DNA of 36,768 nucleotides. Source: Opitutia bacterium (lineage in GTDB: Bacteria; Verrucomicrobiota; Verrucomicrobiia; Opitutales; Opitutaceae). The first letter of the stretch is position 1. Every line of letters starts with the position of its first letter. This document shows, one piece after another, positions 7,501 to 14,758 of the stretch. Location: the NCBI GenBank assembly GCA_947474365.1, contig CANJIU010000099.1:1-36768 (forward strand), in the 5' to 3' direction. The translations under genes and the position numbers were made by a program. Under the pieces are notes generated by a model. It was not told the DNA's origin. It saw only the letters and a program-made list of their open reading frames with translations, and made no database searches.

Positions 7501-10445
7501 CCGGAATCGCGGTGCAGGCTGATGGCCGGATTGTCATCGTGGGCGCCTTCACCTTCGTGAACGGCCAGGCCCGCAACCGGATCGCTCGCCTCGATCCGGA
7601 CGGCAGCGTCGACGTGACCTACGATCCGAACGCCAGCGCCAGGATCAACGCGATCGTCCTGCAACCGGACGGCCTCGTTGTCATCGGCGGCGCCTTCACC
7701 ACGCTCACCCCAAATCTTGCGACCACCGCGGTCACCCGCAATTACCTCGCCCGCATCAACGTCGACGGCACGGCTGACTCCAGCTACGACCCGGCGCCGA
7801 ACCTGACCGTGAACGCGCTGGCACTCCAGAGCGATGGCAAGGTAATCGCCGGCGGTGTCTTCACGACCGTGCAGCCGAACGGCGGCACGACTGCGTTCAC
7901 GCGCAACAACATCGCGCGGCTCAACACCGATGGCACGGTCGACCAGAATTTCGATCCCAACACCAACGCCTCCGTCAACGCCATCGCTATGCTCCCGAAC
8001 GGACAGATGGTGATCGGCGGCTCGTTCACGACGCTCCAGCCGCGGGCCACCGGCGCGGTGATCACGCGCAACAATATCGCACGGATCAACAGCGACAGCG
8101 CGGTCGACCTCGCATTCAACCCCAACGCCAACGGGTCGGTGACCAGCCTCGCGTTGCAACCGGATGGCTCGGTCGTGCTCGGTGGCACGTTCACGACGCT
8201 GCAGCCCAACGGCGCGGCCTCGGCGGTGGCGCGGAACCACCTCGCGCGGCTCGCGGCCGACGGTGCGCTTGACCTCAACTTCAACCCCGACGTGAACGGC
8301 GGCGTCTCCACGCTCGCTGCGCGTCCCGACGGCACGGTGCTCGTCGGCGGCAATTTCATCGACCTGCAGCTCAACGGCTCGATTTACCTCGGGGGTAATT
8401 TCGCCACGATCGGTGGCGTGCCCGCTCGAAACCTCGCGAGCCTCAATCAGAACGGCTCGGTCAACACGTCATTCCAGCCGCGGCCCGACGGCGCGGTCAA
8501 CGCCTTGGTCGTCCTCGCTGACGGTCGGGCCATCGTGGGTGGTGCCTTCACCAACATCGCCGGCGCGGTGCGCAATCGGATCGCGCGGTTCAATGCCGAC
8601 GGCACTCTCGACAACGCTTTCAATCCCAACGCCGGCGGCCCCGTCAGCGCCCTTGCCGTGCAGTCTGACGGCCGGATTCTCGTCGGCGGCACGTTCACCA
8701 CGATCGGTGGGCAGACGCGCAGCAACCTCGCCCGGCTCAATGTCGATGGTTCGGTCGATGCGAGCTTTTCGCCGCCGCCGGCCACGGGTGCGGTCACCGG
8801 GCTCGCCGCCCAGGTCGCTGACAACAAGATTCTCGTGCTGATGGCCGGAAGCGGCGTGCGCAACGTGCTCTCGCGGTTGAATGCCGACGGTTCGCCGGAC
8901 GCCGCGTTCACCGCGGTCAACGGCGGGGCGGACGTGATTAGTGGCTTCACCCTGCAGGCCGACGGCCGCGTCATCGTGGCTGGTGCTTTCACGGCGATCG
9001 GTGGATCAAACATTGCGCGGCTGGCGCGGCTCAATCCGACCGGCACCATCGACGCCACGTTCAATCCGGCGCCGAATGGCCGGGTGACGGCGGTCGCGTT
9101 GCAGCCCGACGGGCGTGTCATGATTGGCGGCGGGTTCAACAGCGTGGGTGGAATTTCCCGGGTGGGAGTCGCGCGCCTTGCCGCGACCACTCCGGCGACG
9201 CAGTTGCTGGGAGTCGCCACCAACCGCGGCTCGGTCCTCTGGAATCGCGGCGGCACAATTGGCGAGGTGGCCTCGGTTTCCTTCGAACAATCTTCGGACC
9301 GGACGACCTGGACGCGACTGGGCGACGGCGTGCGGGTGGCGGGCACCGCGAATTGGCAGCTCACGGGTCTGAATCTGCCGCCGACCGGCCTCTTTTATGT
9401 TCGGGCCCGGGGAATCGCTCCGTCGGTGGCGGGAACCTCGTCGGGATTGTTCGAATCGACGCGCGAATTCACGTTCTCAAGCCCGTTGCCTGCCGGGTTG
9501 CCGGCGGCCGCCGCGACGGTGGCGGTGGGGGCGACGCCGAGTTTCGACCTTGCGACCGGCATTGTGCCGCGCGCGGCGAGTTCCGTGGTGCCGGGCGAAG
9601 GCTCGGTGGAAATTTTCGTCTCAAGTGCGTTGCGGGTGCCCGCCGACGCGCAGCCCGCGCGGCTGGCCAATCTTTCCACGCGTGGCCGCGTCACGGCGGA
9701 CAGCCCGCTGATTCTCGGTTTCGCGATTGCGGGTTCCGAACCGCGCCGGGTGTTGCTCCGCGCCGTCGGTCCGGCGCTGACCGCGTTTGGTGTCGGCGGC
9801 GCGCTTCCCGCGACGCGGCTCCAGGTGTTTGGCGCTTCCGGTGCGTTGCTCGCCTCGAATGAAGGCTGGGGCGGCGTGGCCGAAATCGCGCAGGCGGCCG
9901 CGACGACAGGGGCTTTCCCGCTGGTCGCCGGCAGCGCGGACAGCGCCACTGTGATGACGCTTTCCCCGGGTAGCTATACCATCCAAGTGATGGATACCCG
10001 CGGTGGTGGCGGAGTCGCGCTGGCCGAAATCTACGATGCCGGCAGCGGTGATGCCTCGCGCCTCGTCAATGTTTCGAGCCGGGGCGGCGTGGGCACCGGT
10101 GGCAATGCACTGATTAGCGGATTCGTCATCGCGGGCGATCTCTCCCAGCGGTTGCTGCTCCGTGGTGTCGGCCCGGGCCTCGCGAAATTCGGCGCGGTCG
10201 GGGTGGTCGCCGATCCCTCGCTGGCCTTGTTTGACTCGGCCGGGGTCGAACTGGGGTCGAACGACAATTGGGTTTCGAGTGTCGCCCAGATTTCCACGGC
10301 GACGATGGGCGCCGGTGCGTTTGCGCTCGATGCCGGCAGCAAGGATGCCGCTGTCCTCGCGAATCTTCCGGCCGGCGCCTACACCATTCAGGTCAGCGCC
10401 CCCGGCGCGGGCGCGGCGATGCTGGAAATCTACGAGGTGCGGTGA
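4551..10445 (+). CDS. Giant secreted delta-60 repeat protein
   Basis: A 1964-aa secreted protein. The start ATG at 4551 opens a signal peptide (MLLASLPRLFVRSFLALATA..., cleavage after LFAQ); the upstream in-frame start at 4431 is rejected. From about residue 40 to 1545 there are roughly 29 units of the 'QxDGKhhhGGxFTxhxxxxRNxhARLNxDGThDxxFxPxxN' type, known as delta-60 repeats and expected to fold as beta-propeller blades. Unit spacing is about 45-75 residues, the longer ones carrying threonine-rich loops (around 6370-6430 and 6590-6640). Some units are degenerate (7240-7290, 8810-8860), and two appear fused near 8340-8400. After a linker domain (~1550-1690, Ig-like by eye), two tandem ~130-aa modules form the C-terminus. 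No substrate or partner is visible; a surface adhesin or scaffold is a guess. There is no membrane anchor or known sorting signal. Confidence 0.88.
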   Translation: MLLASLPRLFVRSFLALATALTVTTAVLFAQSPSAADGFDPNVDGNVYVLVTQPDGKTLIGGQFTAIRGFTRNNLARLNSDGSVDEGFNPNPNGPVRAIALQGDNRIVLGGDFTALRPNETGTATTRNRIARVNVDGTVDAAFNPNLGGQLLPQVYAIVIQPNGQVVAGGTFTTVQPTGLAAPATRNNLARFNADGSLDAAFNPNPNGIVLALANHVDNKVVVGGGFTTLQPVGDFAPSTRNRIARLNPSGTLDSEFNPNANNGVTSIAIQRDGKIVLGGFFTTLQPLGDDSPGSRTHLARLNPSGTLDSEFYPRAEGNVSTVAVQPDGALLIGGTFSSVWGRGTASVSRSNIARFNGDGSLDNGFGVTINGEVSAIAFQSDGKVMIGGQFTRVLPPGATSALVRNHLARLNADGSIDTNFELDAGGRTLVSVTQADGKVVIGGTFTNVGGATHNYVARLNADGTIDPTYNPDFNGRVYAMALQSDGKVVVGGAFTTIGGESRNYIARLNPSGTIDSEFSPNLNGQVGVIVIQSDGRILVGGSFTSVQPIGSLTPFNRQNLIRLNANGTLDTAFDPEPNASVNALLVQSDGKIVAGGTFTTIQPGGAPTTTTAADGTVTYTASTATITARNHIVRLNADGTLDTPFDPNVNGTISALALQSDGKIILAGSFSALNPVGAPSVTTTDAAGVKTTTTVTNRSRLARLNADGSLDMTYNPNANDDVVTVALQSDGKLLIGGPFTTLTPNGAKDWTLRKYAARLNTDGTVDATYNLDIGEQPGNRVDSIRVQSDGRVLIGGNFTSLQPIGSPRVARRTFARLAANGTLDATFDPGAGGSTGALVNGFAVQSDGKVIAAGNFSDLGGAKSTNIARFRSEGTPDPEFSNTLTTDGPVNAVAVRPNGAPVSSQLGGLAWLNSNGTLRTAFSTGSTRLSGEIDAVAFQANGSVLLGGAFANLSNTTGGNLVRFSAAGVIDTSFNPTPNGAVTGIAVQADGRIVIVGAFTFVNGQARNRIARLDPDGSVDVTYDPNASARINAIVLQPDGLVVIGGAFTTLTPNLATTAVTRNYLARINVDGTADSSYDPAPNLTVNALALQSDGKVIAGGVFTTVQPNGGTTAFTRNNIARLNTDGTVDQNFDPNTNASVNAIAMLPNGQMVIGGSFTTLQPRATGAVITRNNIARINSDSAVDLAFNPNANGSVTSLALQPDGSVVLGGTFTTLQPNGAASAVARNHLARLAADGALDLNFNPDVNGGVSTLAARPDGTVLVGGNFIDLQLNGSIYLGGNFATIGGVPARNLASLNQNGSVNTSFQPRPDGAVNALVVLADGRAIVGGAFTNIAGAVRNRIARFNADGTLDNAFNPNAGGPVSALAVQSDGRILVGGTFTTIGGQTRSNLARLNVDGSVDASFSPPPATGAVTGLAAQVADNKILVLMAGSGVRNVLSRLNADGSPDAAFTAVNGGADVISGFTLQADGRVIVAGAFTAIGGSNIARLARLNPTGTIDATFNPAPNGRVTAVALQPDGRVMIGGGFNSVGGISRVGVARLAATTPATQLLGVATNRGSVLWNRGGTIGEVASVSFEQSSDRTTWTRLGDGVRVAGTANWQLTGLNLPPTGLFYVRARGIAPSVAGTSSGLFESTREFTFSSPLPAGLPAAAATVAVGATPSFDLATGIVPRAASSVVPGEGSVEIFVSSALRVPADAQPARLANLSTRGRVTADSPLILGFAIAGSEPRRVLLRAVGPALTAFGVGGALPATRLQVFGASGALLASNEGWGGVAEIAQAAATTGAFPLVAGSADSATVMTLSPGSYTIQVMDTRGGGGVALAEIYDAGSGDASRLVNVSSRGGVGTGGNALISGFVIAGDLSQRLLLRGVGPGLAKFGAVGVVADPSLALFDSAGVELGSNDNWVSSVAQISTATMGAGAFALDAGSKDAAVLANLPAGAYTIQVSAPGAGAAMLEIYEVR

Positions 10446-10458
10446 TTACCGGGGTCGA

Positions 10459-10478
10459 GCGGCTTGACCTCAAGCCGC
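10459..10478. terminator. Hairpin between convergent genes, possible bidirectional terminator
   Basis: A perfect 9+9 bp inverted repeat (GCGGCTTGA, 2-nt centre, TCAAGCCGC) sits 14 bp past the stop of the delta-60 gene and 22 bp before the stop of the convergent sialate O-acetylesterase gene. There is no strong U-tract on either strand (only ggtttctt on the plus side), so termination is likely from position more than from sequence. Confidence 0.45.
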
Positions 10479-10500
10479 ACCACCTCGGTTTCTTGGACCC

Positions 10501-12117
10501 TCACCACGAATCGGTGCGAAACGGCACGGCGGGCAGGCCGGCGCCGTTGGCTAGGTTCGCCTCGGGGGCGTTGCTCCAGGCGTAGCGCACGGCGACCGGG
10601 GCACGTACCGCCGGCGCCGAGACGATAAGGGTGTCGCGATCGATTTTTCCCTCGGCGGCATGGAACACCCGGTCCTCGCCTGCGATTTCCAGCGCCTGCA
10701 CCGGTTTTTCGTGCGCGACCAGTCCGCCGTTGGCGTGAGTGAAACGTACGCGGAGGGTAGCGCCCTCGCGCGTCGCGCCGGCAAAGGTCGGTCCGGTGTC
10801 GTCCACGGTCAGGCCGTAAACCCGGTTCTTCGCGAGCAGTGCGAGCCGGCGGCCGACCTCTTGTTTGTTCGCCGGATGGATGTCCTTCGGATTGCCGATG
10901 TCGATCGCGATCGCTTGACCGGTGTTGGGTAGAGCCAGCGTCCTGGTCTGGGCCTCGCGGAGAAAGGCATAGCTGCGGCCGTCTTGGTCGACGGCGCTAT
11001 AGTTGGCGAGATTCACCCAAAAGAAGGGAAGATCGCCCTGACCGAAATGGGCCCGCCAGGCTTTGATCATCGCGGCGAACAGCGCGTGGTATTCAGCAGC
11101 TCGCGGTGCGTTGCTCTCGCCCTGATACCAGAGCGCTCCGCGCAGCGCGTACGGCAGCAGCGGATTGATCATGCCGTTGAAGAGTCCGGCGGGTGTCCAC
11201 GGATCACCCGGTCCCTTCGGCGGGCGCGGGCGTGGATTCTGTCGCAACCAGTCGTTGTATGAGGAAATCGGACTCGGCTTCGGGGCGCCCTTCGTTTTGG
11301 CGGGCGTGGACGCCTTGGGCGCCGGAACGGCTTTGGCCTTCGCGTTCGCCTCGGTCCAGGCCGCCAGCCGCGACGCAAAGGAGGCGTTCGCCGCCGGATA
11401 GTCCGCCATCGTTTGCCGCCAACGTTCGTCAACCGCCTTGAACGCGGGGTCGCTCGCGAGTGCAGCCGGACTCATCCACGCCTCCACCGGGGTTCCTCCC
11501 CACGAACTGTTCACGATTCCGACCGGGACGCCGAGCTTCTGGTGCAGGTCGCGCGCGAAAAAATATCCCACTGCGGTAAAGCCGCCGACCGTCCGGGGTG
11601 ACGCGGGCTCCCAGCCGCCAGTCTTCACCGTTTCTGCCGGCGCCTCGGCGACGGATTGTTCGATGCGCACGTGGCGGATGAGGGGATAGTTCGCGGCGGC
11701 GATTTCGGCTGCAGTATTGGCCGCCCGGGTGTTGGCCTGCCAGCCGGCCCGCGCGTCGACGGTGAACTCCATGTTGGACTGACCCGAGCAGAGCCATACC
11801 TCGCCGACTACGATGTCGTGCAACGTGATCGTGTTTCTCCCGGTGACGGTGAGATCGGTCCCTTGGACGGACGTCGCGAGCGGATCGAGGAGCACGATCC
11901 AGCGGCCGTCGGATCCGGGTGTGGCCTCGCGGCGTTGCCCGGCAAACGTGACCGTGACTTTTTCACCCGTGTCGGCCCGGCCCCAGATTGGCACGGTCTT
12001 GTCGCGTTGCAGGACCGCGTGGTCGGTGAACAGCGGCGCGAGGGTGACCTCGGCGCGGGCGGTGAGCGTCAGGCCGAGCGCGACGAGAGACAACCGGAGG
12101 AGATGCGATGAACTCAT
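10501..12117 (-). CDS. Sialate O-acetylesterase (SGNH hydrolase)
   Basis: Secreted esterase of 538 aa expected to remove O-acetyl groups from sialic acids or other acetylated glycans. Signal peptide at residues 1-22 (MSSSHLLRLSLVALGLTLTARA). N-terminal beta-sandwich follows (LFTDHAVLQRDKTVPIWGRA, GRWIVLLDPL), then the SGNH domain: GEVWLCSGQSNMEF with nucleophile Ser114, the conserved GIVNSSWGGTPVEAWMS segment, ALWYQGESNAPRA, and DIHPANKQEVGRRLA with Asp412 and His414 completing the triad. A lysine/alanine/proline-rich stretch (AKAVPAPKASTPAKTKGAP) interrupts the middle. C-terminal beta-sandwich ends VRYAWSNAPEANLANGAGLP, typical for the family. Start ATG at 12117. It is 22 bp downstream of the STT3-like gene on the same strand and may be co-transcribed. 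A sialidase fragment sits 9 kb away. Confidence 0.9.
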   Translation of the reverse strand: MSSSHLLRLSLVALGLTLTARAEVTLAPLFTDHAVLQRDKTVPIWGRADTGEKVTVTFAGQRREATPGSDGRWIVLLDPLATSVQGTDLTVTGRNTITLHDIVVGEVWLCSGQSNMEFTVDARAGWQANTRAANTAAEIAAANYPLIRHVRIEQSVAEAPAETVKTGGWEPASPRTVGGFTAVGYFFARDLHQKLGVPVGIVNSSWGGTPVEAWMSPAALASDPAFKAVDERWRQTMADYPAANASFASRLAAWTEANAKAKAVPAPKASTPAKTKGAPKPSPISSYNDWLRQNPRPRPPKGPGDPWTPAGLFNGMINPLLPYALRGALWYQGESNAPRAAEYHALFAAMIKAWRAHFGQGDLPFFWVNLANYSAVDQDGRSYAFLREAQTRTLALPNTGQAIAIDIGNPKDIHPANKQEVGRRLALLAKNRVYGLTVDDTGPTFAGATREGATLRVRFTHANGGLVAHEKPVQALEIAGEDRVFHAAEGKIDRDTLIVSAPAVRAPVAVRYAWSNAPEANLANGAGLPAVPFRTDSW

Positions 12118-12139
12118 GAGGAACGGTGCCGGCTACGGT

Positions 12140-14626
12140 TCATTGCCGCCACGCGCGATTGGCCCGGTAGGCTTCGAGGCGTTGTTGCATGATCGCGGTG
12201 GCGTTCGTGTCGCCGGCGGAACGAAGCAGCGTGACTGCACGCTCCGCGACCGCGACGGCTTCGGTGAAGCGGCCGTTGTCGGCAAGCGCGCTTGCATAGG
12301 AGTTGAGCAGGAGGGCGTCGTTGGGATTCGCCTTGGCCGCCGGTTCCACGAGGGCGAGTGCTTCGCGGCCGTTGCGCAATGCGGGGTCGGAGGTGCTCGA
12401 CAGGAGCCATGCGTATTCGGCGATCCCCTTCGCCGTGGGGCTTTGGGCAATGCCATCACGGTAGAGCCGGGCGGCCACGGCGGGCGCGCGCTGGCCGACG
12501 GCGAGGTCGGCGGCGATTTGCAGGAGTTCGCCACGCTGTTCCGGGTTTCCCAGTTTGACTGCCATCCGGAACAGCCGTTCGGCGTCGTCATGGTTGCCTA
12601 ATTCGAGCTGCGCGCGCGCCAGGTACCAGCCCGCCTCGAGGTCGGTTTGATCGGGAATTACCTGGAAAAGCAGTACGCGGAAGTTCGGTAGAGCGTCGCC
12701 GATGGGTGCACGGTAGGCGATTGCGCGGAGCCAGCGCGGCACCTGTTGTTGCACGAGGAGGCGATGGGCGAACGTCTTCTCAAGGTCGGCGGCCGGTGCA
12801 CTTGGGCGCCAGAGGTGGAAATACTCGGCGATGAAATTTCCCTGTGAAACCATCACCACGTGAGTGACGCCCCGGGCCTTGATCAAGGCGAGGGCCTCGT
12901 CGTCCCGCTCGGCACAATGGATCGCGGCCGCCGCTTTCAACCCCTCGGTGTTTTCCCAGTAGAGCGTGCCGAGGGAGGCGAATCCGCCATAGTAACTGAT
13001 GCTGTTAGAGGGGTCGGGGCTTGCGAGCAGTACGATGTCGCCCTTGGGCTGGCTGGCGCGCAGCTTCGCGGCGATGTCGCGATAAACCGGCTGCATCAAG
13101 TCTGCCGGGTCGGCCGATTTACGGCTGATGTTTTTACGGAGCGTCCGGGCCGCTTCGATTGCCCCAGACGGCAGGATCAAACCGGCAATCACGAGAATCA
13201 GGAGCCAACGATGAACCGGCTTCCAGCCCGCTCCGACCGCTGCCACCATCACGAGCATCAGGCAGAGCATTGGCCCGCTGCCGACGACCCACCACCGGAT
13301 CTCCATGCACGCGAGGATGAGGAAACCGAGACCGACGAGCGCGCTGAAGAGGAGGAGCAGCCGGTTTCGTTTCACTGCAATCAGGAGCCAGCCGGCGGCC
13401 CCGATGATGATGAAATTGATCAGATAGGGTTGGGCATACTGATTGCCGAAAGCCCTCACCGCCGCCGTAAACGACATGCCTTCGCCCACCGTGTGCCGCA
13501 GATCACCGACGAACGGATCAAGGACCGCAAAAACGGCGGCGCCCTTGAGAAGGACGGTCGCCGGTGCCGCCGCGATCGCTAGAGCCGGAAGAATCCATTT
13601 TTGGCCGGCCGGCCGGCCGGCCTTGCGATCGAAATGCCAGATCGCCAGCAGCGCAACCACCTCACTGCCGCCCCACCAGGCTCCGGCGAAAAACGGATGA
13701 TTCACCTCGAGCCGCAGTCCAAGATGGGAAGGCGCATATTCGATGGCGTAGAAGAGCAACGACAGCACCGCCCCCGTGGCTCCCCAGAGCCGCCAGATGC
13801 CGGGGTCGAAGGTCGCTCCTTCGCGGCGGAGCCGACCTCCAGTTGCGATGGTGGCAGCGAGTCCCGCCATTCCCACGAAGGCGATGGCCGGAATGGTGGA
13901 GGCGGCGCTAATCCACATGCCGACGCCGGCGCACACCGCCGAAGCGATTGCGCCCCGTCGCGCCGATTGTTGCGAGACCGGCAGAAGGCTTGGGGTGTCG
14001 CCTGCCGGACGATACCACCCAATGCCCATGAAAACGGAACCCAGCACCGTTCCGAAGACGGCCGCCGTCAGCAGACCGTGATGGTCCACGTAGTTGGGGG
14101 TGAAGCCTTCATAGAACGTCGTAATTCCGACAAATCCAATCGCTACGAGAAACCCGGCACCCGCTCCGGCGCGCAGCGCTGCCCACGAGGAGAAGAAGAC
14201 GACACACCCGAAGAAGAGGGGCAGGTTGAACCACGCGAATGCGGCCTCCGTCGCCTGCGTCAGTGTCCCGCCGGCTGACGCCTGTTGGATTCGACCGGCC
14301 AGCCCGATGAGATGCACCAGAACGGAATTCCAATGAACCTCCCGGCCTTTCGGCGCGTTGTCCGCGTGGGTGTACCGTACCTGCCACTGGCCGCTGGTCT
14401 GTGCCGCGAGCGCGTAGCGCATCCAGTTCTGGCCGTCGACAAAACTTCCCGGGACCGGTCGCCCTAAAGGCGTGGCGTGCGCGGTGGCGGGCTGGCCAAT
14501 CCCGTCCAGCAGCGCGACGTAGTCCCGCATGACCTCGGTGTGCCAGAATCCGATGGTCGCCACCGCCGCCCAGATCGCGGCCATGATCAGCCAGCGGCGG
14601 CTCGCGGACTCGCGGGTTAATTCCAT
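12140..14626 (-). CDS. Polytopic membrane protein, STT3/PglB-like (GT-C) with C-terminal TPR domain
   Basis: An 828-aa inner-membrane protein. The ATG at 14626 (MELTRESASRRWLIMAAIW) precedes the first membrane helix; the longer frame to 14989 overlaps the divergent esterase gene and is rejected. About a dozen hydrophobic segments cover residues ~13-500. Two features recall oligosaccharyltransferase-like GT-C enzymes: an acidic residue in the first external loop (VDGQNWMRYAL, residue ~55) and the EGFTPNYVDHHG motif with Asp181-His182-His183. A soluble domain (~510-650) contains SISYYGGFASLGTLYWENTEG, also reminiscent of STT3 proteins, but the WWD-type catalytic motif is not seen. Residues ~660-825 are tetratricopeptide-like helices (AGWYLARAQLELGNHDDAER; NDALLLNSYASALADNGRF). 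Transfer of a lipid-linked glycan is an inference. A GGCC x5 repeat lies inside the coding sequence. Confidence 0.7.
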   Translation of the reverse strand: MELTRESASRRWLIMAAIWAAVATIGFWHTEVMRDYVALLDGIGQPATAHATPLGRPVPGSFVDGQNWMRYALAAQTSGQWQVRYTHADNAPKGREVHWNSVLVHLIGLAGRIQQASAGGTLTQATEAAFAWFNLPLFFGCVVFFSSWAALRAGAGAGFLVAIGFVGITTFYEGFTPNYVDHHGLLTAAVFGTVLGSVFMGIGWYRPAGDTPSLLPVSQQSARRGAIASAVCAGVGMWISAASTIPAIAFVGMAGLAATIATGGRLRREGATFDPGIWRLWGATGAVLSLLFYAIEYAPSHLGLRLEVNHPFFAGAWWGGSEVVALLAIWHFDRKAGRPAGQKWILPALAIAAAPATVLLKGAAVFAVLDPFVGDLRHTVGEGMSFTAAVRAFGNQYAQPYLINFIIIGAAGWLLIAVKRNRLLLLFSALVGLGFLILACMEIRWWVVGSGPMLCLMLVMVAAVGAGWKPVHRWLLILVIAGLILPSGAIEAARTLRKNISRKSADPADLMQPVYRDIAAKLRASQPKGDIVLLASPDPSNSISYYGGFASLGTLYWENTEGLKAAAAIHCAERDDEALALIKARGVTHVVMVSQGNFIAEYFHLWRPSAPAADLEKTFAHRLLVQQQVPRWLRAIAYRAPIGDALPNFRVLLFQVIPDQTDLEAGWYLARAQLELGNHDDAERLFRMAVKLGNPEQRGELLQIAADLAVGQRAPAVAARLYRDGIAQSPTAKGIAEYAWLLSSTSDPALRNGREALALVEPAAKANPNDALLLNSYASALADNGRFTEAVAVAERAVTLLRSAGDTNATAIMQQRLEAYRANRAWRQ
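13603..13622. repeat. Tetranucleotide repeat (GGCC)5 inside coding sequence
   Basis: Five exact tandem GGCC units (20 bp) within the STT3-like gene, encoding AGRPAG on the minus strand. Since the unit is not a multiple of three, gain or loss of one unit would shift the frame. Confidence 0.9.
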
Positions 14627-14758
14627 CCGGAACTCACTTAGCGTCACCGCGCGAGCTGTCGATGGGGATTTTAATCCGCCAACGACGGGAAAGTGCGGGC
14701 TTGCGGGACGTAATGCCCGGTTCCACGTTCCGCGGATGCCCCGCGATGCCGGTGTTGC

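Noticed and set aside
5997..8240. 747-codon open frame antisense to the delta-60 gene (also 4587-5912)
   Set aside because: Its composition (repeated RRERATDH/GVE-type blocks) is the mirror of the delta-60 repeats in GC-rich DNA; the sense frame has a signal peptide and clear repeats.
4700..9170. Regular DNA-level periodicity that might suggest a repeat array or CRISPR
   Set aside because: Units are long, diverged and keep a protein reading frame; they are protein-level delta-60 repeats, not identical DNA repeats with spacers.
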